In this document: in pieces, positions 53,630 to 60,874 of the stretch
Layout: the number at the start of each line of letters is the position of its first letter
How positions within the stretch are numbered: the stretch's first letter is position 1
From: Trebonia sp963795335
GTDB taxonomy: Bacteria > Actinomycetota > Actinomycetes > Streptosporangiales > Streptosporangiaceae
DNA length: 64,000 nt
Reading direction: 5' to 3'
NCBI GenBank assembly: GCA_963795335.1
Contig: CAWCHI010000017.1
Span: 28,705-92,704 of the forward strand
The notes under the pieces: generated by a model
Database searches by the model: none
Seen by the model: only the letters and a program-made list of their open reading frames with translations
What the model was told of the DNA's origin: nothing
Position numbers and translations under genes: made by a program

Positions 53630-54201
53630 GCGCTGGCCCCCATCAGGGCGGGCATCGGGCTGGGCAGGTCCTGCTCGAGCGCCCAGGCCCGGTCGGACAG
53701 CTCCTCGACGCTGGCGCCCGCGCGGTGCGCGGCCAGCAGCTTCTCCGGGTCGAAGGCGGGACCGACCGAGTCGGCCGCGTACTCCGGGCCCTTCATGTAG
53801 CGGGTGGCGTCGTCGGGCTCGGCGAACCGGTCGATCTGCATCTCGACCATGTTGCCGTCCGGGTCCCGGTAGTACATCGACGTGGTGACGCCGTGGGCGA
53901 TGCAGACGGCCGGGCGGATGCCCTGATCGCGCAGCAGCACGTAGCGGCCGAGCAGGTCGTCGATGCCGTCGAAGGTGTAGGCGACGTGGTGCATGGCGGC
54001 GGTCGCGGGCGTCTTGCGCTCCAGCGGTACCGGCGGGTTCAGCAGCGCCACCCGGTGGTGCTCGTCGTCGAAGGTGATGAACGTGAGCGCCTCGTCGGCG
54101 TACACCACGTGGCCGTCCAGGACCGTGCAGTACCAGTCCCGCATCTCGGCCGGCTGGCTGGTCTGGAAGACGACGTGGGCGAACTTGGGCGTGGCGGACA
54201 T
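53626..54201 (-). CDS. VOC family protein, probable extradiol ring-cleavage dioxygenase
   Basis: A 191-residue protein with the ligands of a type I extradiol dioxygenase metal site: His in FAHVVFQTSQ, His in AMHHVAYTFDG, and Glu in DGNMVEMQID. It is shorter than the classical two-domain catechol 2,3-dioxygenases (about 290-300), as are the one-domain enzymes of this family. ATG 54201 is the first codon of the operon; a perfect palindrome (54254-54265) lies about 50 bases upstream. It would open a dihydroxylated ring made by the operon's monooxygenase. Confidence 0.87.
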   Translation of the reverse strand: MSATPKFAHVVFQTSQPAEMRDWYCTVLDGHVVYADEALTFITFDDEHHRVALLNPPVPLERKTPATAAMHHVAYTFDGIDDLLGRYVLLRDQGIRPAVCIAHGVTTSMYYRDPDGNMVEMQIDRFAEPDDATRYMKGPEYAADSVGPAFDPEKLLAAHRAGASVEELSDRAWALEQDLPSPMPALMGASA

Positions 54202-54253
54202 CGGGTCGCCTCCTTGCGATGGTCCCTGTGACCCGCGTCACGCTAGCAGATAT

Positions 54254-54265
54254 ATGTTATAACAT
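54254..54265. promoter_or_regulatory. Palindromic operator candidate of the aromatic operon
   Basis: ATGTTATAACAT is a perfect 12-bp palindrome in the divergent region between the VOC gene (start 54201) and the GntR gene (start 54351). It has the TGT-N-ACA core of FadR/GntR operators. A second short repeat, GCTAT-AGTTG-ATAGC (54302-54316), lies nearer the regulator. Confidence 0.6.
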
Positions 54266-54350
54266 CAAGGGGTGGTTTCACGGTGAACCAAGCACGCCGC
54301 CGCTATAGTTGATAGCAGCGGTTTGGCCCGGTTCGAGAGCGAGGCAACTG

Positions 54351-55079
54351 GTGGTGGCACCTCAGTCGGCGCCGGCCGTGCGGCCCATCGCCTCCCGGTC
54401 GGTTACCGAGCTGGTGACCGCGGAGCTGCGGCGGTCGATCCTGACGGGCGCGCTCGCCCCCGGCCAGAGCTTCTCCCTGCGCGAGATCGCGGGCCTGCTC
54501 AACGTCAGTTTCATCCCCGTGCGCGAGGCGCTGCGCAACCTCGAGGCCGAGGGACTGGTGGTCATCGCGCCCGGCCGCAGCGCCACCGTGGCCCCGATCA
54601 ACCTGGCCGACCTGCAGGCGATCTACCGGCTCCGGCGGCTGCTCGAGCCCGACCTCGCGCGCCGCTCGTGCCTGCTGATCTCCGACGCCGAACTCGACCG
54701 GCTGGCGGCCCGGGCGGTCGAGTTCGGGGACGAGGACCGGAGCATGGACGCGATCTACGACGGTCATCACGAGTTCCACCTGGCGCTGCTCGGGGCCGCC
54801 GCCACCACCTGGGACACCCGGATGCTGTCGACGTTGTGGCGGGCGGCCGAGCGGTACGTCCGCATCGGGTTCGGGCTGCTCGACCCCGACCCGGACGAGC
54901 ACGCCCGCCGCCGCCGCGCCCACGAGGAGCTGATCGCGGTCTTCCGCCGGCGCGACGCCGCCGCCGCCGCCCGCGCGGTCGACACCCACCTGGACCACAA
55001 CGAGCGGCTCGCGGCGAGCGCGCTGCACCGGCTGGGACCCGCTGGCGGCACGTCGCCAGCCCCGTCGCTGTTAACCTGA
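54351..55079 (+). CDS. GntR family (FadR/FCD subfamily) transcriptional regulator
   Basis: A 242-residue regulator: winged helix (VTAELRRSILTGALAPGQSF; LREIAGLLNVSFIPVREALR; LVVIAPGRSATVAPI) and an all-helical FCD effector domain whose metal ligands appear in YDGHHEFHLALL and DTHLDHNERL. GTG 54351 is chosen; a TTG-started longer frame to 54309 overlaps the small repeat and seems less likely. Divergent from the aromatic operon, it is the likely repressor of that operon, relieved by a pathway acid (inference from FCD relatives). Confidence 0.9.
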   Translation: MVAPQSAPAVRPIASRSVTELVTAELRRSILTGALAPGQSFSLREIAGLLNVSFIPVREALRNLEAEGLVVIAPGRSATVAPINLADLQAIYRLRRLLEPDLARRSCLLISDAELDRLAARAVEFGDEDRSMDAIYDGHHEFHLALLGAAATTWDTRMLSTLWRAAERYVRIGFGLLDPDPDEHARRRRAHEELIAVFRRRDAAAAARAVDTHLDHNERLAASALHRLGPAGGTSPAPSLLT

Positions 55080-55094
55080 TCCCAGGCGGGAGCG

Positions 55095-56372
55095 TCACGA
55101 CCGGGCGCCGGCGGCCCGCTCGCCGTCCCCGTAACGGCGCAGGACGGCCCGGGTCCCGAGCGCGATCGCGCCCGCGGCGAGCACGACGAACACCAGCATG
55201 ACATCCCGCGCGGGGACGTACTCGGTGGCGACGCCGAGCGCGATGACGGGCGCCGACAGGCCGACGTAGGCGCCGAGGAAGAAGCCCGCCAGCACCTCGG
55301 CCCGCGACCCGGGCGGCGCGGTGCTGGCCGCCGCCACCAGCGAACCGCGGAACACCAGGCCGCCGGCCGCGCCAGTGACGATCCCGCCGGCGATGAAGAC
55401 CGGCAGGCTCGGCAGCCACATGCCGCCCGCGAACAGCGCCAGGCCCGCGCACAGGGCCGGCACCGAGACCTTCAGCGTGACCGCGGTGCTGGCGGTGCCC
55501 AGCGCGAGCTGCGCGACCGCCCCGGCGGCGAAGGCGGAGAAGGCGACCGCACCCGCGACCGCGTACGAGGTCTCGTGCAGGGTTCCGGCCAGGAAGCCGG
55601 GCATCAGCGAGTTGAAGACCCCGTAGACCGCGAACGCGGCGGCGGCGGCCCCGGTGGCGGCGAAGAAGGTGCCGCGGGCGTGCGCCGGTATCACCACCCG
55701 CTGCGGCCGCCAGGCCGGGCGCGGCTCCGGCCGGCTGGCCGTCTCCGGGGCGAACCCGACTAGCACCGCCAGCGCCACCAGGACCCCGCCGAAGACCAGG
55801 TAGGGAACCACCAGCGGGGCGGGCGCGAACTGGGCCAGCAGCCCGGCCGCGAGCGGCCCGAGCCCGATCCCGCCCAGGTTGGCCGCGGTCGCCACCACCT
55901 GCGGGCGCCGCCCGGCCGGGGACCCGCCTGCGCCGAGGTGCAACTCGGCCAGGTAGGCGGTCGCGGTCCCGGTAGTCAGCCCGACCGAGACGCCGGACAC
56001 CAGGCGCGCCACGATCAGCCCGCCCACGCTCGGGAACGCGATGAACAGCACCGCGCTGAGCACGTTGACCGCGAGCGCGGGCACCAGCACCCGGCGCCGC
56101 CCGGTCCAGTCCGAGACGTGCCCGCCGAGGAACAGGCTGGCGATCACGCCAACCGCGTAGACCGCGTAGATGACGGTGATCATCAGCGTCGAGAAGTGAT
56201 CGCGGTGCTGGTAGATGACGTAGAGCGGGGTCGGCACGGCCGAGAACCCGAGGTTGACGCAGAACGCGGCCGCCACCACCCAGAACGCCACCGAGTGACG
56301 CCGCTGATGGCGGGCCGGCCGGGCCGGGGGCGCCTCGCTGCCCGCTGGTGCCCGCTTGGTGGGTGTCGTCAT
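55095..56372 (-). CDS. MFS transporter
   Basis: A 425-residue protein with about twelve hydrophobic segments. The loop 2-3 signature of the superfamily appears as LGGHVSDWTGRRRVLVPALA, and the first segment is FWVVAAAFCVNLGFSAVPTP. It resembles the arabinose-efflux/drug-export group; the substrate may be an aromatic acid or an antibiotic. It is divergent from the LysR gene across 117 bases containing two palindromes, so the LysR protein is its probable regulator. It converges with the GntR gene. Confidence 0.9.
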   Translation of the reverse strand: MTTPTKRAPAGSEAPPARPARHQRRHSVAFWVVAAAFCVNLGFSAVPTPLYVIYQHRDHFSTLMITVIYAVYAVGVIASLFLGGHVSDWTGRRRVLVPALAVNVLSAVLFIAFPSVGGLIVARLVSGVSVGLTTGTATAYLAELHLGAGGSPAGRRPQVVATAANLGGIGLGPLAAGLLAQFAPAPLVVPYLVFGGVLVALAVLVGFAPETASRPEPRPAWRPQRVVIPAHARGTFFAATGAAAAAFAVYGVFNSLMPGFLAGTLHETSYAVAGAVAFSAFAAGAVAQLALGTASTAVTLKVSVPALCAGLALFAGGMWLPSLPVFIAGGIVTGAAGGLVFRGSLVAAASTAPPGSRAEVLAGFFLGAYVGLSAPVIALGVATEYVPARDVMLVFVVLAAGAIALGTRAVLRRYGDGERAAGARS

Positions 56373-56415
56373 GCCGGTCCCCTCGCCGTTCGTGGACGGG
56401 ACCCGCTTCCGTGGC

Positions 56416-56434
56416 CCCGCATCCAGGATGCGGG
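56416..56434. promoter_or_regulatory. 19-bp perfect palindrome in the MFS/LysR promoter region
   Basis: CCCGCATCCAGGATGCGGG (arms 56416-56424 and 56426-56434) lies about 45 bases before the MFS start. A second repeat, GAGAT-CACG-ATCTC (56459-56472), is 18 bases before the LysR ATG. LysR regulators usually bind two such sites in the divergent space, one for self-regulation and one for the target. Confidence 0.6.
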
Positions 56435-56489
56435 TCGTGCATTTATCATGTCCAACGAGAGATCACGATCTCAGTTATGAACTGGATGA

Positions 56490-57380
56490 ATGAATATGGA
56501 GCTGCGGCACCTGGAGCATTTCCTCGCGGTGGCCGAGGAGCGCAACTTCACCCGCGCGGCCGCGCGGGTGCACCTGGTCCAGTCGGCCCTGTCGGTCTCG
56601 GTCCGTGCCCTCGAGCGGGAACTGGGGACGCCGCTCTTCGAGCGGACCACCCGTGAGGTCAGGCTCACCGACGCGGGCCGGGTCCTGGTGCCGGAGGCGC
56701 GGCGCACCCTGGATGCCGCCGCGGCCGCCCGGGCGGCCGTCCTCGAGGCCGGGGCGGGCCTGCGCGGAACCTTGCGGCTCGGCATGATGCAGGTGGTCCG
56801 GATGGTCGACGTCGGCACGCTGATCGCACGCTTCCACCGCGACCGGCCGCTGGTCGACATCCGCCCCCGGTCCGCCGCCGGGGGATCGGCCGCCATGACC
56901 GGCGATGTCCGCAGCGGCGCCCTGGACGCCGCGTTTGTCGCCGTCAGCGGCCCCGATCAGCCCGGGCTGACGGTGACGACGCTGGCTTCGGAGCGGGTGG
57001 TGCTGGCCTGCCCGCCCGGGCACCGGCTGGCCCGCCGCGCCGCCGTCGCGGTCACCGAGCTGGCCACCGAGCCGATGGTCGACTTCGCCGTCGGCTGGGG
57101 CACGCGCACCATCACCGATCAGCTCTTCACCCAGGCCGGGGTGGACCGGCCGCCCGGCGTCGAGGTCGCCGACGGGTCCATCCACGCCGCCCTCGTCCGC
57201 GGGGGACTGGGGGTGGCCGTCCTCCCGGAGTCGATGGCGGTCGAGGCGGGCCTGGCGGCCGTCCCGCTGCGGCCGGCCGCCGTCTTCACGATGGCGTTTG
57301 TGGTTCCCCGCGACCGCCCCCTGTCCCCGGTCACCCGCGCGTTCGCCGGCCTGGTCGCCGCGGCCTACCCGGCCGGGTGA
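56490..57380 (+). CDS. LysR family transcriptional regulator
   Basis: A 296-residue LTTR: MELRHLEHFLAVAEERNFTR and VQSALSVSVRALERELGTPL form the winged helix, and the rest is a substrate-binding domain (GTLRLGMMQVV, LACPPGHRLARRAAV, ALVRGGLGVAVLPESMA). ATG 56490 is used; the second Met (56496) is equally possible. Divergent from the MFS gene, which is its likely target. An AAACAG/CTGTTT hairpin overlaps the last base of the stop. Confidence 0.94.
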   Translation: MNMELRHLEHFLAVAEERNFTRAAARVHLVQSALSVSVRALERELGTPLFERTTREVRLTDAGRVLVPEARRTLDAAAAARAAVLEAGAGLRGTLRLGMMQVVRMVDVGTLIARFHRDRPLVDIRPRSAAGGSAAMTGDVRSGALDAAFVAVSGPDQPGLTVTTLASERVVLACPPGHRLARRAAVAVTELATEPMVDFAVGWGTRTITDQLFTQAGVDRPPGVEVADGSIHAALVRGGLGVAVLPESMAVEAGLAAVPLRPAAVFTMAFVVPRDRPLSPVTRAFAGLVAAAYPAG

Positions 57381-57400
57381 AACAGGCACCGTTCTGTTTT
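57380..57400 (+). terminator. Weak hairpin with T-tract after the LysR gene
   Basis: AAACAG-GCACCGTT-CTGTTT (57380-57399), followed by T and AT, forms a 6-bp stem with a short U-tail at the end of the LysR transcript. Confidence 0.45.
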
Positions 57401-57450
57401 ATCGGTTTCTGGTCTTTTCGGGGACGAATTACCTGGTCACACGATTAGCG

Positions 57451-57487
57451 AAAAGTTTGGACAAAAACACATCTTTACCAAGTAAAG
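57451..57487. promoter_or_regulatory. A/T-rich promoter/operator region of the G1 peptidase
   Basis: AAAAGTTT (57451-57458) is followed by a palindrome CTTTAC-CAA-GTAAAG (57473-57487), about 54 bases before the ATG. A possible -35 (TTGGAC, 57457-57462) sits 17 bases from a weak AAGTAA. The segment is far richer in A/T than its flanks, and the AAAAGTTT motif recurs ahead of the S53 peptidase. Confidence 0.45.
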
Positions 57488-57540
57488 AGGACAAGTTACT
57501 GTCCGGTTGTCGCGCAGATGCCGAAAACCGAGGAGCCTGC

Positions 57541-58341
57541 ATGCTACGACGATGGTGTATCCCCCTGGCCGCGCTGGCCGTCGCTCTCGCCCCCGCCCTG
57601 ACGGCGGCCACGGCGTCGGCGGCCACCCACCCGGCCGCCCCGCTGAAGATCCAGCCTGGCGGCACCGCCGTGCACGTGGTGAAGCCCGGGACGGCCCTGA
57701 ACGCCGACGCCGGCACCCATGCCACGGCGACGAGCACCAACTGGTCCGGCTACGCCGCCACCGGCGGCACCTACACCAGTGTCTCGGCCAGCTGGGTGGA
57801 GCCGGCCGGGATCTGCACCTCCGCCACCCGTTACTCCAGCTTCTGGGTCGGCCTCGACGGCTACAGCAGCAACAGCGTCGAGCAGACCGGCACCGACACC
57901 GACTGCGTCGGCGGCAAGCCGCAGTACTACGGCTGGTACGAGATGTACCCGAACCCTTCCTACAACTTCGGCAGCACGGTCAAGGCGGGCGACACGATCA
58001 CCGCCTCGGTCGTCTACGAGGGCAGCAACTCCTACAAGCTCTCCCTGGCCGACACCACGCAGGGCTGGAGCACCAGCACGACCAAGACGCTGTCGGGCGC
58101 GCCCCGGTCCTCCGCCGAGGTCATCATCGAGGCGCCGTGCTGCACCGGCAGCGGCGGGATCCTGCCGCTGGCCGACTTCGGCACCGTGCACGTCTCGAAC
58201 TCGCTCGTCAACGGGGCACCGATCGGCAACGACAACCCCACCGAGATCACCATGATCGACAACAGCAACCGGGATAAGGACACGGTCTCGTCCCTCAGCG
58301 GCGGCGAGAACTTCAGCGCCACCTGGATCCGTGCGAACTAA
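57541..58341 (+). CDS. Secreted G1 family peptidase (eqolisin)
   Basis: A 266-residue glutamic peptidase, a family first known from fungi with fewer bacterial members. A Sec signal peptide ends near ATASA (residue 28). The mature part has the family start TSTNWSGYAA, the catalytic Gln Q115 in SNSVEQTGTD, and the Glu region AEVIIEAP (E193 and E197, one of which is the catalytic Glu). A CCTGSGG pair follows. Known members cut proteins at acid pH and resist pepstatin. ATG 57541 follows GAGGAG. Confidence 0.93.
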   Translation: MLRRWCIPLAALAVALAPALTAATASAATHPAAPLKIQPGGTAVHVVKPGTALNADAGTHATATSTNWSGYAATGGTYTSVSASWVEPAGICTSATRYSSFWVGLDGYSSNSVEQTGTDTDCVGGKPQYYGWYEMYPNPSYNFGSTVKAGDTITASVVYEGSNSYKLSLADTTQGWSTSTTKTLSGAPRSSAEVIIEAPCCTGSGGILPLADFGTVHVSNSLVNGAPIGNDNPTEITMIDNSNRDKDTVSSLSGGENFSATWIRAN

Positions 58342-58354
58342 CCCGTAGTGCCTG

Positions 58355-58394
58355 ACCGGCCTCTTTAGCCTCTGCCGGGGCTGGAGGGGCCGGT
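58355..58394. terminator. Shared hairpin between the convergent G1 peptidase and surface-protein genes
   Basis: ACCGGCC (58355-58361) pairs with GGCCGGT (58388-58394), with inner pairings (CTC/GAG and AGCC/GGCT) closing most of the loop. The right arm reaches the first base of the stop codon of the minus-strand gene. It should end transcription from both sides. Confidence 0.5.
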
Positions 58395-59710
58395 TACGCT
58401 TCTGCCTGGCCGTCATCGGCGGGCAACGGCGCGGCCTCGGCGGCGGGCAACGGCGCGGCCTCGGCGGCAGGCAACGGCGCGGCCTCGGCGGGCGCCTTGC
58501 CCGCGGCGGCCCGGTCGGGCCGCCGGATCGACACCCGGGTGACGGCGAAGAAGGCCGCCAGCGCCAGCGCGGCCAGGCCAGCGAGCTGCGCCCCGACCGG
58601 ATCCGAGCCCGACCGCAGCGCGGAGTCGTTGGCGGCCTGCACGGCCGCGGGATCGGACGGCGGGATCGTGCCAGCGGCCGCGGACGGTGCGACGGTGGGG
58701 AACAAGCCGGTGGCGCTGCCGCCGGGGGTCAGCGCCGCACCCGCGGCCGGGGCGGCCACCCCAGCCGGCGCGAGCGCGGTCAGCGGGTCACTCACCCCGA
58801 CCGGCGTGGCGGAGGCGAGGACGGTGACCGACCCGGACGCTTGCGGCACGGTCGTCAGCCCGGTCGCGCTGATGCTGGCGGTCAGGCTGACCGCGGCTGC
58901 GGTCGCCGTCTGCGGGATGGTGACCTGCGCCTGCAGTTGCCGCGCGGCGGTGCTGCTCTTGACTGGTCCCAGGTCGCACGAGGCCGTACCGTCGTAGCGG
59001 CCGCAGCCGGAGCTGAAGGCCGGGGCGCCGGCTCCGGCCGGGGTCGCCGCGAGTTTGACGGTGGCGCCAGCCACGTCGCCGCCTTCCGCCCAGGCGGCGA
59101 TGGCCCAGCTGGCGGTCTGCCCGGCTTCCGCGCTCGCCTGCAGCGGCATGATCTCGACGCAGACGCTGACCGACTGCACGGTCGCCGCAGTCAAGACAGC
59201 CGGTGATGACGCTGACGGCGACGACGCCGGCGCAGACGGCGACGACGCTGGCGACGGAGAGGACTCGCTGGGCGAGGCGCTCGCCGACGAGGGCGTCGGT
59301 GTTGCCGTGGCCGGGGTCGTCGAAGGCGCAGTGGTCGCCGGCGACGTGGACGGCGAGGGCGAGCCACTGCTTGATGTCGGCGACGACGTCGGTGAGGGCG
59401 AGCCGCTGCTCGTCGTGGGTGAAGACGACGGGGCCGGCGAGGACGACGTGGCCGTCGGTGACGGCGAGGACGACTTGCTCGCGGAAGGCGACGGTGACGA
59501 CGCCGTCCTGGACGCCGACGGGCTGGGCGACGCGCTCGCGGCTGACAGCGGCTCGCATGACCAGGTGGCGGTGACCGTGTCGCTGGCCGCGCTGCCCGCC
59601 GCCGCGGCGCCGCCCGCGGTCGCCGTCAGGATGCCCGCCGAAGCGGCCGCGAGCAGGGCACTGCCCGCCGTCGCGTTGCCCATCATGCGAAGTGTGCGCG
59701 CCAACCGCAT
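58394..59710 (-). CDS. Ser/Pro/Thr-rich cell-surface protein with C-terminal membrane anchor
   Basis: A 438-residue exported protein. A signal peptide (MRLARTLRMMGNATAG to about residue 40) is followed by a 110-residue Ser/Pro/Thr stalk (residues about 58-170), a DUF11-like beta domain with Cys pairs (SSGCGRYDGTASCDLG), an Ala/Pro linker and one transmembrane helix (AQLAGLAALALAAFFAVTRV). The short cytoplasmic tail carries three copies of AEAAPLPA from a 24-bp DNA repeat. The topology is that of a surface adhesin or structural protein; no enzyme motif is seen. Confidence 0.75.
   Translation of the reverse strand: MRLARTLRMMGNATAGSALLAAASAGILTATAGGAAAAGSAASDTVTATWSCEPLSAASASPSPSASRTASSPSPSASKSSSPSPTATSSSPAPSSSPTTSSGSPSPTSSPTSSSGSPSPSTSPATTAPSTTPATATPTPSSASASPSESSPSPASSPSAPASSPSASSPAVLTAATVQSVSVCVEIMPLQASAEAGQTASWAIAAWAEGGDVAGATVKLAATPAGAGAPAFSSGCGRYDGTASCDLGPVKSSTAARQLQAQVTIPQTATAAAVSLTASISATGLTTVPQASGSVTVLASATPVGVSDPLTALAPAGVAAPAAGAALTPGGSATGLFPTVAPSAAAGTIPPSDPAAVQAANDSALRSGSDPVGAQLAGLAALALAAFFAVTRVSIRRPDRAAAGKAPAEAAPLPAAEAAPLPAAEAAPLPADDGQAEA
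58421..58492 (-). repeat. Three 24-bp tandem repeats at the 3' end of the surface-protein gene
   Basis: Three head-to-tail copies of a 24-bp unit starting GGGCAACGGCGCGGCC (58421, 58445, 58469; the last slightly changed) encode the AEAAPLPA repeats of the cytoplasmic tail. The unit is a multiple of three, so copy-number change keeps the frame. Confidence 0.8.
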
Positions 59711-60059
59711 GTAACGTCCCCATCGTGCTGACCGGTGCCTCGGTAGAACTCACCCCACGGTGGTCCGCGTCACTGGCGCGGCCCGCTTGTCGTGACTTAC
59801 CAACCCATGGGACGCCAAACGCCCATATCTAACCACGACACACCACAATGCTGTCTAGAGCGAGTGGGGACGGCGGAAGGACTTCTTTCGATAACCGCCG
59901 CGTCTCGCGGCCGCCACCTGCTGGCCTTCTCATGACGGCAGCAGGTCTTGCCACCGCTGGTGGCGATATGAGATTGTTTGCTGCCATTCGTGGTTCCTGA
60001 TCGTTCCTTCCGGTTGCCTGAGCGATGTCCTCGCCGAGGCTGGCGAGAGCAGGGCGCTG
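59711..60059. other. 349-bp gap with no certain gene
   Basis: The divergent space between the surface-protein gene and the binding-protein-like gene has mixed base composition, with an A/T-richer middle (CGCCCATATCTAACCACG; CTTTCGATAACCG). An open minus-strand frame crosses it but continues antisense through the next gene and is Arg/Ser-rich, so I do not call it. No clear hairpin or RNA gene is seen. Confidence 0.4.
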
Positions 60060-60593
60060 GTGAGACGGCTGCCGGGGCGCTGGGTGGTGGTGGGCCTGTG
60101 CTCAGCGGTGGCGGGAGTCGGCGTCGGACTGGCCGTGTCGGGCGGGCCGCTGCCGTGGTCGTCCGGCGGGCGGGCGCTGCCGCCGGCCCGCGCTCAGGTG
60201 TATGAGGACGTGGACGCCTGCTTGCTGACCGGGGCCGCGGGCTCGCCGACCCGCAGACGGCGCAGGCCTGGGCGGGCATGGAGCAGGCGTCAGCGGCCAC
60301 CACGGCCCGGGTGTCGTATCTGGCGGTGACCGGCCCCGCGACCGAAGCGGAGGCGGTCCCGTTCGCCGGGTCGCTGCTGGTCCGCGGGTGCAAGGTGATC
60401 GTCGCGGCCGGGGCTCCCGAGCGCGCGGCGGCGCTGGCGGATGCGGGCCAGTACGCCTCGGTGCGTTTCGTCGTCACCGGTCCGGCGCCCGGACAGCCCG
60501 GGGAACGTGACCGCGCTGGCGTTCACGCCGGACGGCCTGTCGGCCGCCGTCGCGTCGGCGGTCAAGGCCGGCGTGCACGCTGCGGGTGGCTGA
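60060..60593 (+). pseudogene. Exported binding-protein-like protein, two frameshifts
   Basis: About 177 residues if repaired. It starts at GTG 60060 after GAGAGCAGG, with a signal peptide (RRLPGRWVVVGLCSAVAGVG). The rest, YEDVDACLLTGAAG then MEQASAATTARVSYLAV, RGCKVIVAAGAPERAAALAD and ALAFTPDGLSAAVASAVKAG, resembles the N-terminal lobe of a BMP/periplasmic-binding-protein fold. The frame shifts near 60240 and returns near 60500. It stands directly before the RHS-type gene; a functional link is possible but unproven. Confidence 0.6.
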
Positions 60594-60657
60594 CCGGGGT
60601 GTTTGCGGGCGGCGAGCGCGTGGTGACGGAACGCGCGCTCTTTGCGTGCCTACGGGG

Positions 60658-60730
60658 CAAAACTTTGCGTCTTGCTAAGTTTTGTAACTGAAGCTTCAAC
60701 CCATTGCGTGGCTTCTGTGGCATATGCCAC
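60658..60730. promoter_or_regulatory. Two palindromes upstream of the RHS-type gene
   Basis: The 281-bp gap 60594-60874 has an A/T-richer core with two inverted repeats: CAAAACTT/AAGTTTTG (60658-60665 and 60677-60684, 11-base loop) and the perfect 14-bp palindrome GTGGCATATGCCAC (60717-60730). A third, TCAGA-GT-TCTGA, lies at 60742-60753. They are likely operator or promoter parts of the surface-protein gene that follows. Confidence 0.45.
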
Positions 60731-60874
60731 GCTTTGCTCGCTCAGAGTTCTGATGGGATTTCAAGCATCCTTTCAGGGTCCTCTTGGCTTCTTGTCTTCC
60801 TCTGAGTTCTCTGGGAGCGGGCGTGCGCGTGCGCGGGTCTGGGTTACGGGCGGCGGCCGGGGCTGCTGCGACGG

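Noticed and set aside
59797..60477. A 226-codon minus-strand frame possibly from a transposase remnant
   Set aside because: Ser/Arg/Pro-rich, antisense to the binding-protein-like gene for most of its length, and no transposase motif is recognisable.
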